Shown: one piece after another, positions 1-6,970 of the stretch
Position numbering within the stretch: the stretch's first letter is position 1
How the letters are laid out: each line of letters opens with the position of its first letter
NCBI GenBank assembly: GCA_903829565.1
Contig: CAIKQM010000094.1
Coordinates: 1 to 8,209, forward strand
Reading direction: 5' to 3'
Source: an uncultured Planctomycetota bacterium
GTDB taxonomy: Bacteria; Planctomycetota; UBA1135; GCA-002686595
DNA length: 8,209 nucleotides
Position numbers and translations under genes: made by a program
The notes under the pieces: model-generated
What the model was told of the DNA's origin: nothing
The model's database searches: none
What the model saw: the letters and a program-made list of their open reading frames with translations, nothing else

Positions 1-2
1 CT

Positions 3-1028
3 GCGTTGAAGGACCAAGCCACCGAAGGCCTGCCGCTCACCATCGCTCTCGCCATTCTCGCCATCTTGATCGTCAGCGCGATCGTCGCCTTTACCGTGGG
101 TTCGGCGGTGGCGCGTCCCGTGGAAGTGCTTGTCGATGATGTAGGCAAGATCGCGCGCGGGAACTTGGGCCATCGCACACGCGTACAAGGTGGCGGCGAG
201 GTTGCACGCCTGGCGGCTGCTGTCGATCGCATGGCTTCCGAGTTGAAAGGGGCGCAAGAAGCGCAAGAGGAGCTGGCTGCGCGCGAGCGTGAGCTGGCGC
301 TCGCCGGTGATGTGCGCGAGCAGTTGCTGCCTACGCAAGCACCGCAAGTGCCCGGCTACACGCTGGCAGCCAAGCACCTCGACTCGCCTTCGCCCGGCGG
401 TGACTTCCACGACTTCATCGTCTTGCCGAACGGGCGTTTGGGCATCTTGGTCGCGGATGTGTCCGGTCGTGGCATCCCCGGAGCCATGATCGGTGCGATC
501 GCGCGCTCGTACTTGCGCGTCGAGTTGGCGCGCGGAGATGATCCTGTGGCGGCGTTTGTGCGCGCCAATCGCGAGATCGCGCGCGATGTGCGTCGCGGTA
601 TGTACATCAGCGCCCTATATGTCCTGCTTGATCCACGCGCTGGTGTGGCGACGGTGGTGTGCGCCGGGCACAAGTTGCCGCTGGTGCGGCTCCAAAGCGG
701 CGATGGTCAAGTACGCACGGTGCAGCCCGAAGGCATCGCCTTGGGGCTCGACAAAGGACCTGTGTTTGAGCGCTCGCTGACGAGCGTTGAAACTCCTGTC
801 AATCCTGGTGATCGCTTGGTGCTCGCCAACACGGGCCCCGTGGCCGTGATCAATCGCGACAGCGCAGAGTTCGGCGAGAAAGCCTACTACCGTGCCTTGC
901 TGGCTAGTGCGAAGCTCGACTCGCCTGCGATGCTCAGTCACTTGGTCAAGTCGCTGGAAGCCCATGCTCAAGGTGTAGCCTTCCCGCAAGATGTCTCTCT
1001 CGTAGTGCTCTCGCGTGACAACGCGTGA
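3..1028 (+). CDS. HAMP-SpoIIE/PP2C-type phosphatase-like membrane protein (5' partial)
   Basis: The reading frame is open from the window edge, so the N-terminus (probably a sensor segment and a first membrane helix) lies outside. Numbering from the TTG codon at base 6, residues about 9-36 form a hydrophobic membrane helix. Residues 37-85 are a HAMP linker (RPVEVL, then a helix with EVARLAAAVDRM), followed by a short Ala/Glu-rich coiled segment at 83-105. Residues about 115-336 are a SpoIIE/RsbU-type PP2C fold with GGDFHDF (131-137), ADVSGRG (150-156) and AGHKLPL (220-226). Family members dephosphorylate Ser/Thr-phosphorylated anti-sigma antagonists or related switch proteins at the inner membrane. 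Oddly, the later metal motif normally reading TDG is NTG (275-277), and the C-terminal DD-I-T motif reads QDVS (328-331), so two expected Asp ligands are absent and activity is uncertain. It ends 10 bp before the MazG-like gene and is probably co-transcribed with it and priA. Confidence 0.88.
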   Translation, partial: ALKDQATEGLPLTIALAILAILIVSAIVAFTVGSAVARPVEVLVDDVGKIARGNLGHRTRVQGGGEVARLAAAVDRMASELKGAQEAQEELAARERELALAGDVREQLLPTQAPQVPGYTLAAKHLDSPSPGGDFHDFIVLPNGRLGILVADVSGRGIPGAMIGAIARSYLRVELARGDDPVAAFVRANREIARDVRRGMYISALYVLLDPRAGVATVVCAGHKLPLVRLQSGDGQVRTVQPEGIALGLDKGPVFERSLTSVETPVNPGDRLVLANTGPVAVINRDSAEFGEKAYYRALLASAKLDSPAMLSHLVKSLEAHAQGVAFPQDVSLVVLSRDNA

Positions 1029-1030
1029 GG
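1025..1030 (+). promoter_or_regulatory. Ribosome binding site of the MazG-like gene
   Basis: GTGAGG lies 8 bases before the ATG at 1039 and overlaps the stop codon of the upstream phosphatase-like gene. It favours the 1039 ATG over the in-frame GTG at 1015, and suggests that translation of the small gene is linked to the gene before it. Confidence 0.6.
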
Positions 1031-1038
1031 ATCCAGCC

Positions 1039-1323
1039 ATGCGCATCCACGACTCTCAAAAACTGATCGAAGCCATCTACTTCCAGCGCGACTCTGCGCG
1101 TGGCTTGTCGGGAACCCACATGTGGTTCTGCGAGGAAGTCGGCGAGCTGACGCGGGCCCTTCGACGCAACAAGCGCGAAGAGCTCGAGGGCGAGTTCGCC
1201 GATGTGTACGCGTGGCTCTCGACCTTGGCCTCCATGTCGGGCATCGACCTCGAGGAAGCTGTGCGCAAGAAGTACGGCCACGGTTGCCCGCGTTGCCATA
1301 GCACGCCGTGCGCGTGCCCTTGA
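1039..1323 (+). CDS. MazG-type nucleotide pyrophosphohydrolase, small, with C-terminal Cys cluster
   Basis: A 94-residue protein. MazG-fold enzymes are all-alpha Mg-dependent hydrolases that cut nucleoside triphosphates to monophosphate and pyrophosphate, often as house-cleaning or alarmone-related enzymes in the cytoplasm. The metal signature is visible as EEVGE (32-36) and, after a short linker, ExExxxD (E50, E52, D55). The helix after it (IDLEEAVRKKYG, 69-80) is typical of the family. After the KYG motif the protein ends with CPRC (83-86) and CAC (91-93), a possible single zinc site. Similar CPRC-type tails occur in other short MazG-like proteins as far as I recall. The substrate cannot be read from sequence. 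The gene sits between the phosphatase-like gene and priA with 10-bp gaps on each side, which suggests one operon. Confidence 0.85.
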   Translation: MRIHDSQKLIEAIYFQRDSARGLSGTHMWFCEEVGELTRALRRNKREELEGEFADVYAWLSTLASMSGIDLEEAVRKKYGHGCPRCHSTPCACP

Positions 1324-1333
1324 GTCGGGTGTG

Positions 1334-3658
1334 ATGGCTGCGCGCGGGGCACCCAAGGCGGAGACTGCGGCCTTTGCGTTCGCGCAGGACGAAGCGTCCG
1401 CGCCTGCGCAAACTCCGCCGGCCGTGGTGTATGCCGAGGTCGCGCTCAACAAGCCGATTCCGCAAGAGTACACCTATGCTGTGCGTGCCGAACATGCGGC
1501 GCGTGTGCAGCCTGGCTCGCGTGTGATCGTTCCCTTCGGTTCGCGGCGCGAGCTGGGTGTGGTTGTGGCACTGCGTCCAGATGCCGGTGGCTTGGAGGCT
1601 CGACGTGTGCGCGCGGTGCTGGATGCTCCGGATGCGGTGCCGTTGTTGGATGAACAAGCACTGCAACTTGGCCGCTGGATGGCGGGCTACTACGCCTGTG
1701 CTCTAGGCGAAGCACTTGCAGCGTTTCTGCCGGCCGCACTCAAGCGTGAAGGCGCCGCTCGTCAAACCACCTTGATTCGCGCGGTGTGTGAACGCGGTGC
1801 CCTGCAAGAGCTGGAGAGCAGTCATCCCAAGCACCACCGCTTGTTGCGCTTGTTGTTGGATGTAGGCGATGCGCTCGAGATCCGCGAAGCCAGTCGTCGC
1901 GCGAACTTGTCGACGGCCTTCGCCAAGACCTTGGTGCAGAAGGGGCTGTGCGTCCTCGAGAAAGTAGCCGTTGAGACGGACTTGCTGCAGACAGCCACCA
2001 GCGAGCGCGCCAAGCCTGCGCAGCTGTCGGTCGACCAGCAAAAGGCTTTGACAGCCATCGAAGCCGCGTTGCATGCGCGCCAGTTTCAGCCGTACTTGCT
2101 GCAAGGCGTCACAGGCAGCGGCAAGACCGAAGTCTACTTGCGTGCGATTGAAGCCGCGTTGGCTGTCGGACGCGGTGCGATCGCCATCGTGCCCGAGATC
2201 GCGCTCACGCCTCAAACAGTCGGCTGGTTTCGAGGCCGCTTTGGTGAAGTCGCTGTGCTGCACAGCGGCATGACCGAAGCGCAGCGACGCGACATGTGGT
2301 TGCGCGTCAAGCAGGGGCGCGCGCGTGTGGTCGTAGGTGCGCGCTCAGCTGTGTTCGCGCCTGTGGCCGATCTGGGCGTGGTGGTGGTCGACGAGGAGCA
2401 CGAGCCCTCGTACAAGCAAGGCGAAACACCACGCTACCACGCGCGCGATGTCGCTGTGGTGCGTGCGCGAGACGCACATGCTGTGTGCATCCTAGGCAGC
2501 GCCACACCCGCATTGGAGACATGGCACAACGCGCGCGAAGGCCGCTATGGCTTGCTCAAACTTGCCACGCGTGTCGGTGGCGCAGCGTTGCCGCCGGTAG
2601 AGGTCGTCGATCTGCGCAACGAACCGCGCGTCGATGGTCGGCCCGCGCTGTACTCCAAGAAGTTGGTGTATGCGCTCCAAGACACGCTCAAGAAGGGCGA
2701 GCAGGCGATCCTGTTCATCAATCGTCGTGGTTGGTCGCCGACGATGTGGTGTCAGGCTTGCGGCGAGACCTTGCGTTGCAAGCAGTGCGACAGCGCCTTG
2801 GTCTTGCATCGCCGCATCGGTCGTGCTGTGTGTCACAGTTGCTGTGAAGAGATCACGCCGCCGACAGCGTGTCCTGCGTGCACGGCTCCCAAGCTGCGCA
2901 TCTTTGGTGCAGGCGCCGAGCGCGTCGAGAGCGAGTTGCAGATGCTAGCGCCGGAGGCGCGCGTGGCGCGCATGGACTCCGACACCATGGTGCGGCGCGA
3001 AGACTATGAACGCGTGTTGGAGCGTTTCGGCAAGCGCGAGCTGGATGTGCTTGTCGGCACGCAGATGATCGCGAAGGGGCTCGACTTCCCCTTGGTGACC
3101 TTGGTCGGCGTGCTCGATGCCGATGCTGCGTTGCACATGCCGGACTTCCGTGCAGCGGAACGCACCTTCCAGTTGCTCGCGCAAGTCGCAGGCCGCGCCG
3201 GTCGCGGCACGCGTGCTGGACGCATCATCGTGCAAAGCTCCATGCCCGAAGCGCCCGTCATCCGCGCTGCGGCCAAGCATGACTACGAGAGCTTTGCGCA
3301 AGCCGAAGCCAAGTTGCGCATGGAGCTGGGCTATCCGCCATACGGCAAGCTCGTGCGCGTCATCTTCGAAGACGAAGATGCCGAGATCGCGCGCCAAGGT
3401 GCCGCCGAGTGCGCGCTTGTGCTGCAGCGCGCTGCTGGCAATGCTCCGGATCTTGTCCTGCTAGGTCCCGGTGAAGCGCCCATCGCCTTGTTGCGCGGCC
3501 GCCATCGCCATCACCTGATGGTGAAAGCACGCAGCGCAGTTCATGCACGCGGCGCGGGCGAAGCTCTGCCTCGCGTCCGCGCCGCCTTGCGTCAGTGGAT
3601 CGCCGATCACGCGCGTCCGCACGCGACCGTCGATGTGGATCCTGTGTCGATGCTCTAG
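1334..3658 (+). CDS. priA: Primosomal protein N' (replication restart helicase PriA)
   Basis: A 774-residue PriA, the 3'-to-5' superfamily-2 DNA helicase that recognises stalled forks and reloads the replisome. In order: a Pro/Ala-rich N-terminal extension of about 30 residues; the 3'-DNA-end binding domain beginning VVYAEVAL; Walker A GVTGSGKTE (258-266); the DEEH Walker B box (353-356); motif III GSATPALETW; the zinc-binding insert with four Cys pairs (473/476, 482/485, 500/503, 513/516); GTQMIAKGLDFP; and motif VI QVAGRAGRG (617-625). The C-terminus ends DVDPVSML, as PriA proteins usually do, so the gene is full length. I chose the ATG at 1334, 10 bp after the MazG-like stop. A GTG at 1331 is possible, and the frame stays open further upstream only by overlapping the previous gene. 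The ribosome site (GAGTCGG) is weak. Leu TTG codons are frequent. The stop overlaps the carA stop on the other strand. Confidence 0.97.
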   Translation: MAARGAPKAETAAFAFAQDEASAPAQTPPAVVYAEVALNKPIPQEYTYAVRAEHAARVQPGSRVIVPFGSRRELGVVVALRPDAGGLEARRVRAVLDAPDAVPLLDEQALQLGRWMAGYYACALGEALAAFLPAALKREGAARQTTLIRAVCERGALQELESSHPKHHRLLRLLLDVGDALEIREASRRANLSTAFAKTLVQKGLCVLEKVAVETDLLQTATSERAKPAQLSVDQQKALTAIEAALHARQFQPYLLQGVTGSGKTEVYLRAIEAALAVGRGAIAIVPEIALTPQTVGWFRGRFGEVAVLHSGMTEAQRRDMWLRVKQGRARVVVGARSAVFAPVADLGVVVVDEEHEPSYKQGETPRYHARDVAVVRARDAHAVCILGSATPALETWHNAREGRYGLLKLATRVGGAALPPVEVVDLRNEPRVDGRPALYSKKLVYALQDTLKKGEQAILFINRRGWSPTMWCQACGETLRCKQCDSALVLHRRIGRAVCHSCCEEITPPTACPACTAPKLRIFGAGAERVESELQMLAPEARVARMDSDTMVRREDYERVLERFGKRELDVLVGTQMIAKGLDFPLVTLVGVLDADAALHMPDFRAAERTFQLLAQVAGRAGRGTRAGRIIVQSSMPEAPVIRAAAKHDYESFAQAEAKLRMELGYPPYGKLVRVIFEDEDAEIARQGAAECALVLQRAAGNAPDLVLLGPGEAPIALLRGRHRHHLMVKARSAVHARGAGEALPRVRAALRQWIADHARPHATVDVDPVSML

Positions 3659-4800
3659 CTGCGTGCGACCTGCACCTTGGGCACCACCAAGTCGCGGAAG
3701 CGATGGAAGAGATGCGACGAGTCCAGCGGTCCCGGCGCCGACTCAGGGTGGTACTGCACCGAGAACACCGGTGCCTTGGTGTGACGCATGCCTTCGACCG
3801 TCATGTCGTTGAGGTTCACATGCGTCATCTCGATGTGCTTGGGCATCGTGGCCGGATCAACTGCGTAGCTGTGGTTCTGTGAGGTGATCTCGACGCGGCC
3901 CGTCAGCATGTCGCGCACCGGATGATTCGCACCATGATGGCCAAACGGCATCTTGTGCGTCTTGGCACCGAACACGATCGACAGGATCTGGTGCCCCAAG
4001 CAGATGCCGAACATCGGCTTCTTGCCCACGAGCTTGTCGATCGCGGCGATCGCCGGCTTCACCGCCGCGGGATCACCAGGGCCGTTCGACAAGAAGATGG
4101 CTTGCGGATCCATGCCCAGCACATCGTCTGCACTCGTGCCCGCCGGCACCACCGTGACATCGAACCCACAGTGCACCAAGCTCTTCAAGATGTTGCGCTT
4201 GGCGCCAAAGTCATAGGCGACCACACGGATCTTCTTGAGGTGCGCCGCCGACTCGATCCAGTTCGGATAGGAGCGCTCGTACGCTTCGCTCCACGAGTAC
4301 GGCGACTTGCAGGTCACGCCTACAGTCAAGTCGCGTCCATCGGTGGCCGGCATCGCCTTGGCCTTGCGCACCAGCGACGCATGATCCGAGTCCGTGGTCG
4401 AGACCACCACACGCAGCGAACCTTGCTCGCGCACGATGCGCGTCAGTCGACGCGTATCGACGCCTTCAATCGCGACGATCTTCTGCTGCTTCAACCACTC
4501 CGGCAGCGAACTCGTCGCGCGACGGTTGCTCGGGATGGTCGACATCTCGCGCATGATGAAGGCTTCGGCCCAACCACGGCTGCTCTCCGCGTCCTCTTCC
4601 GCCACGCCGTAGTTGCCCATCAACGGGTACGTCATGATGACCGCTTGGCCCGCATACGAAGGATCCGTGAGGATCTCGTGATAGCCCGTCATCGCCGTGT
4701 TGAAGACCAGATCACCACCGGCCTCGCCTTGAGCGCCGCACGCGCGGCCTTCCATCACGGTGCCGTTCTCCAACGCCAACCAAGCCTTGCCATCGCTCAT
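3655..4800 (-). CDS. carA: Carbamoyl-phosphate synthase small subunit (glutamine amidotransferase)
   Basis: A 381-residue protein of normal CarA length. CarA hydrolyses glutamine and channels ammonia to the large subunit CarB, which makes carbamoyl phosphate for pyrimidines and arginine. The N-terminal CPSase small-chain domain has NTAMTGYHEILTDPSYAGQ (34-52) and GNYGV (62-66). The C-terminal class-I glutamine amidotransferase domain has LSNGPGDP (237-244), the nucleophile elbow GICLGHQ with Cys267, TSQNHSYAV (307-314), and the catalytic pair His351/Glu353 in QYHPE. All catalytic residues are present. The ATG at 4800 is preceded by AAAGGA and overlaps the larB stop as ATGA. The frame stays open to 4911, but that stretch only reads through larB. 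carB is not in the window, so the synthase genes are either split or lie elsewhere. No terminator is visible after the stop, which abuts priA tail to tail. Confidence 0.98.
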   Translation of the reverse strand: MSDGKAWLALENGTVMEGRACGAQGEAGGDLVFNTAMTGYHEILTDPSYAGQAVIMTYPLMGNYGVAEEDAESSRGWAEAFIMREMSTIPSNRRATSSLPEWLKQQKIVAIEGVDTRRLTRIVREQGSLRVVVSTTDSDHASLVRKAKAMPATDGRDLTVGVTCKSPYSWSEAYERSYPNWIESAAHLKKIRVVAYDFGAKRNILKSLVHCGFDVTVVPAGTSADDVLGMDPQAIFLSNGPGDPAAVKPAIAAIDKLVGKKPMFGICLGHQILSIVFGAKTHKMPFGHHGANHPVRDMLTGRVEITSQNHSYAVDPATMPKHIEMTHVNLNDMTVEGMRHTKAPVFSVQYHPESAPGPLDSSHLFHRFRDLVVPKVQVARS

Positions 4801-5561
4801 GTGGATTCCTTTCGGGCTGCGCGCCCGTGCACCGTGCGTGCGATGCGCGCTGCCGCGCATCCCGCTCCGTAACCGTTGTCGATGTTGACGACCGTCACGC
4901 CGCCTGCGCATGAGTTGAGCATGCCGAGCAGCGCCGCGAGACCTTCAAACGAAGCTCCGTAGCCAACCGAAGTCGGCACGGCGATCACCGGGCAAGCGAC
5001 GAGTCCGCCAACGACCGAAGGCAGCGCGCCCTCCATGCCCGCCACGACGACCAGCGTTTCGGCTTGGCGCAGCCGCTCGAGGCGCGCCAGCAGCCGATGC
5101 AGTCCTGCAACTCCGACGTCGGCGATGAGCTCCACCTGCGCACCTCCATGGCGCGCCGCCAACAGAGCCTCTTCCGCCACCGGCAAGTCCGAGGTGCCGG
5201 CGCACACGACGACCACATCTCCTCGGGAGGGCGGTGGCTCTGCGCTTGCCCATGTCACGCAACGCGCCCGCTCGTGATGCACCGCCGCGGGGATCGCCGC
5301 GCAGACCATCGCCGCCGTAGTACCGTCCACGCGCGTCACCAACAGGCGCGGGCTGCGCGCCACGATGGCCTGCGCAATGGCGACGACTTGCTCACTGGTC
5401 TTGCCCGCTGCGTAGACGACTTCGGACTCGCCGCAGCGGTCCTCACGCTGGTGGTCGACGTGGGTGTGGCCCAATGGCTCACAAGGCAAAGCCGCAAGTT
5501 GGCGGGCGCCTTCATCGATCCCGAGGCGGCGATCTCGCACCGCTTCGAGCAGCTGCTTCAT
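4797..5561 (-). CDS. larB: Nickel-pincer cofactor biosynthesis protein LarB (pyridinium-3,5-biscarboxylic acid mononucleotide synthase)
   Basis: A 254-residue protein with a PurE-like (AIR carboxylase) core. LarB carboxylates the pyridinium ring of nicotinic acid adenine dinucleotide and releases AMP. This is the first step to the nickel-pincer nucleotide used by lactate racemase and LarA-like racemases/epimerases; LarE and LarC then add sulfur and nickel. The family blocks are all present: VDHQRE (35-40), AGKTSEQV (52-59), AGTSDLPVAEEA (121-132), DVGVAGLHRL (148-157), VAGMEGALPSVVGG (173-186), VPTSVGYGASFEG (195-207) and NSCAGGVTVVNIDNGYG (216-232). Cys218 in the NSC block is probably the reactive cysteine described for this family. 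I prefer the ATG at 5561; a TTG at 5570 would add three residues. The ribosome site is weak (TTTTGGA). TAGAAT (minus strand, 5587-5582) is a possible -10 box. larC, larE and larA are not seen here. The stop overlaps the carA start. Confidence 0.95.
   Translation of the reverse strand: MKQLLEAVRDRRLGIDEGARQLAALPCEPLGHTHVDHQREDRCGESEVVYAAGKTSEQVVAIAQAIVARSPRLLVTRVDGTTAAMVCAAIPAAVHHERARCVTWASAEPPPSRGDVVVVCAGTSDLPVAEEALLAARHGGAQVELIADVGVAGLHRLLARLERLRQAETLVVVAGMEGALPSVVGGLVACPVIAVPTSVGYGASFEGLAALLGMLNSCAGGVTVVNIDNGYGAGCAAARIARTVHGRAARKEST
4807..4812 (-). promoter_or_regulatory. Ribosome binding site of carA inside the end of larB
   Basis: On the minus strand AAAGGA stands 6 bases before the carA ATG (4800), inside the last codons of larB. 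With the ATGA overlap it supports translational coupling and fixes the CarA start at MSDGKAW. Confidence 0.7.
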
Positions 5562-5607
5562 GCTGTCCAAAACGGGCGCGGATTCTAGCGGTTGGGGGCC
5601 CCTCAGT

Positions 5608-5636
5608 GATACTGGCCCAGACGATTGTGCACGATC
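5608..5636 (+). repeat. Inverted-repeat arm A (left end of element 1)
   Basis: Starts GATACTGGCCC and has TGTGCA at arm positions 19-24. It is 26/29 identical to arm C and 26/29 to arm D by hand count. It ends 46 bp before the larB ATG. On the minus strand it reads TGCACA, seven bases, then GGGCCAGTATC towards larB. Confidence 0.85.
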
Positions 5637-5903
5637 TAACTGGCCTCGATGCGCTCTGCGGCCTCGGGCAGGCGGTTAGCTGGCGAATAACCCTGATTCT
5701 CACCGGGGTGGGTGCGTGGTCATCCGGATCGGCCGCGGACCAGGACAGAGGGCGGCCAAATGCGCTGGTCGTCACCACACCCTCGTGGAATCGTCCTGGC
5801 GGGCTTTCGGACGCTTGTACCCGGCCTCGGCCTGGTGAGCTGATTCTTCTCTAGACGGCTCATTTCCGTCATGCGTCACGGTGTCTTGCGATTTCGCCTG
5901 CGC

Positions 5904-5932
5904 ACTCGTGCACACTCACTTGGGCCAGTATC
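5904..5932 (-). repeat. Inverted-repeat arm B (right end of element 1)
   Basis: Reverse-strand copy of the arm, starting at 5932, only 2 bp from the tsaD stop codon. Against arm A it offers a 12-bp perfect outer stem and a 9-bp perfect inner stem (TGTGCACGA) separated by a symmetric six-base mismatch region. It is 24/29 identical to arm C. Confidence 0.85.
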
Positions 5933-5934
5933 GA

Positions 5935-6957
5935 TCAGAGCGCATCCAACCCCAATCCCGCCGTCCTTCCCTCCGCCAGCAACACCGCCCCATGCCCCGC
6001 CACCATCACTGCATTGTCCGTGCAGTACGCCGGCGACGGCATCAACACGCGCACACCCACGCGCTCCGCCTTGCGCCGCAACTCCTCCCGCAAGCGCCGA
6101 TTGCACGCCACGCCGCCTGCAATCAGCACCGTGCGCAAACCCTCGCGCCGCGCAGCCACCAGCGTCTGCTCGACCAGCACATCACAGACCGCCTGCTCAA
6201 AGCTCGCGGCCAAATCCGCACGATCGGGAATGGCCTCCGGCGGCGGTAGGGGGCCGCCCTGGCTCTCGCCGCGGACTTTGTAGAGGACCGCCGTCTTGAG
6301 CCCGCTGAACGAAAAGCCCAGTCCGCCGTCCTTGGCCCGGTAGCGCGGGAAGTCGTAGGCGCGCGGGTTACCCTCCTCGGCCAAGCGCGATACCGACGGC
6401 CCGCCGGGATAGGGCAACCCCAGCAGGTGCGCCACCTTGTCGAACGCCTCGCCCGCAGCGTCATCGCGGGTGCGCGCCAGCTCGACAAACGCAGTCGGCG
6501 AATCACAGCGATAGATGGACGAGTGCCCGCCCGACACGACCAAGGCGATGCAAGGCCAGAGCTCAGCGCTGGCGCCTTCCTCGTGCTCCATGGTCGCGGC
6601 CCAGATGTGCGCCTCGATGTGATGGACGGGCACCAACGGCTTCCCGTGCACCCAGGCCCAACCCTTGGCCGCGGAGACACCCACGAGCAGCGACCCGATC
6701 AGGCCAGGCTTGGTGGTGACGGCGACGGCATCGATGTCCGCCGGGCGCACGCCGGCTTGGTCGAGCGCCTCGTCGATGACCGGCAGGATCTTCTGGAGGT
6801 GGGAGCGGCCGGCGAGCTCGGGGATGACGCCGCCGTAGAGCGCGTGCATGGCCGCTTGGCTGTGGACGACGGAGGAGAGGATGTCTCGGCCGCCGCGGAC
6901 GATGGCTGCTGCGGTTTCGTCGCAGGAGCTTTCGATGCCGAGGAGTAGCGGGCGCAT
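5935..6957 (-). CDS. tsaD: tRNA N6-adenosine threonylcarbamoyltransferase TsaD
   Basis: A 340-residue Kae1/TsaD/YgjD protein of full length. It transfers the threonylcarbamoyl group from threonylcarbamoyl-AMP to A37 of ANN-decoding tRNAs, working with TsaB and TsaE in bacteria, and is usually essential. ASKHA-fold motifs are intact: GIESSCDET (7-15), YGGVIPELAGRSH (41-53), metal ligands His113 and His117 in HIEAH, VSGGHS (141-146), GEAFDKVA (169-176), FSFSGLKTA (215-223), GGVACNRRLR (281-290) and CTDNA with Asp314. The start is fixed by the family N-terminus. The bases before the ATG read CTCCCC, so there is no Shine-Dalgarno sequence, and the repeat element begins 13 bp upstream. The promoter must therefore lie in element 2, or the transcript is leaderless or nearly so. 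The gene stands alone between two copies of the repeat element; no tsaB or tsaE is in the window. Confidence 0.98.
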   Translation of the reverse strand: MRPLLLGIESSCDETAAAIVRGGRDILSSVVHSQAAMHALYGGVIPELAGRSHLQKILPVIDEALDQAGVRPADIDAVAVTTKPGLIGSLLVGVSAAKGWAWVHGKPLVPVHHIEAHIWAATMEHEEGASAELWPCIALVVSGGHSSIYRCDSPTAFVELARTRDDAAGEAFDKVAHLLGLPYPGGPSVSRLAEEGNPRAYDFPRYRAKDGGLGFSFSGLKTAVLYKVRGESQGGPLPPPEAIPDRADLAASFEQAVCDVLVEQTLVAARREGLRTVLIAGGVACNRRLREELRRKAERVGVRVLMPSPAYCTDNAVMVAGHGAVLLAEGRTAGLGLDAL

Positions 6958-6970
6958 GGGGAGCGCAGAT

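Larger units (their letters stand above)
5608..5932. repeat. Intergenic inverted-repeat-bounded element, copy 1
   Basis: This fills the 373-bp gap between tsaD and larB. Its ends are a ~29-bp inverted repeat (5608-5636 and 5904-5932). Its interior carries no convincing gene. Three interior blocks match copy 2 at the same relative places: offset 87 from the left end (5695-5725, ending CGTGGTCATCC), GGAATCGTCC (5787-5796), and 5843-5857, 89 bp from the right end. By hand count the last 79 bases are about 57% identical to copy 2 without gaps. Short perfect hairpins include 5674-5692 (GGTTA/TAACC) and 5731-5757 (GGCCGC/GCGGCC). There is no target-site duplication, transposase or U-tract terminator. 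It could be a MITE-like element, a structured RNA or a paired binding site. Confidence 0.75.

Noticed and set aside
968..1666. Minus-strand frame of 232 codons across the phosphatase, MazG-like and priA genes
   Set aside because: It is antisense to three well-supported genes, with Arg-rich composition and no motif.
3922..4872. 316-codon plus-strand frame opposite carA and the end of larB
   Set aside because: It lies antisense to intact carA. Its product is Arg/His-rich and family-less, as expected of the mirror frame of a GC-rich gene.
5608..5636. Repeat arm as a sigma-54 promoter (TGG...TGC)
   Set aside because: The GG to GC distance is 13 bases instead of the required 10, so the spacing is wrong.
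5474..5854. Plus-strand frame covering the larB start and element 1
   Set aside because: It overlaps larB in antisense, has no ribosome site or recognisable motif, and has no colinear counterpart frame in element 2.
5854..5870. Hairpin GACGG/CCGTC as a tsaD terminator
   Set aside because: A five-base-pair stem with no U-tract on either strand; too weak to call an intrinsic terminator.
5600..5940. Target-site duplication around element 1, suggested by TCAG on both flanks
   Set aside because: The two TCAG copies sit at unequal distances (1 and 2 bases) from the repeat ends, and element 2 shows no matching flanks, so I do not claim a duplication.
6427..6948. 173-codon plus-strand frame opposite tsaD
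   Set aside because: It is the mirror frame of a fully conserved tsaD, rich in Arg, Asp and Gly with no family features.
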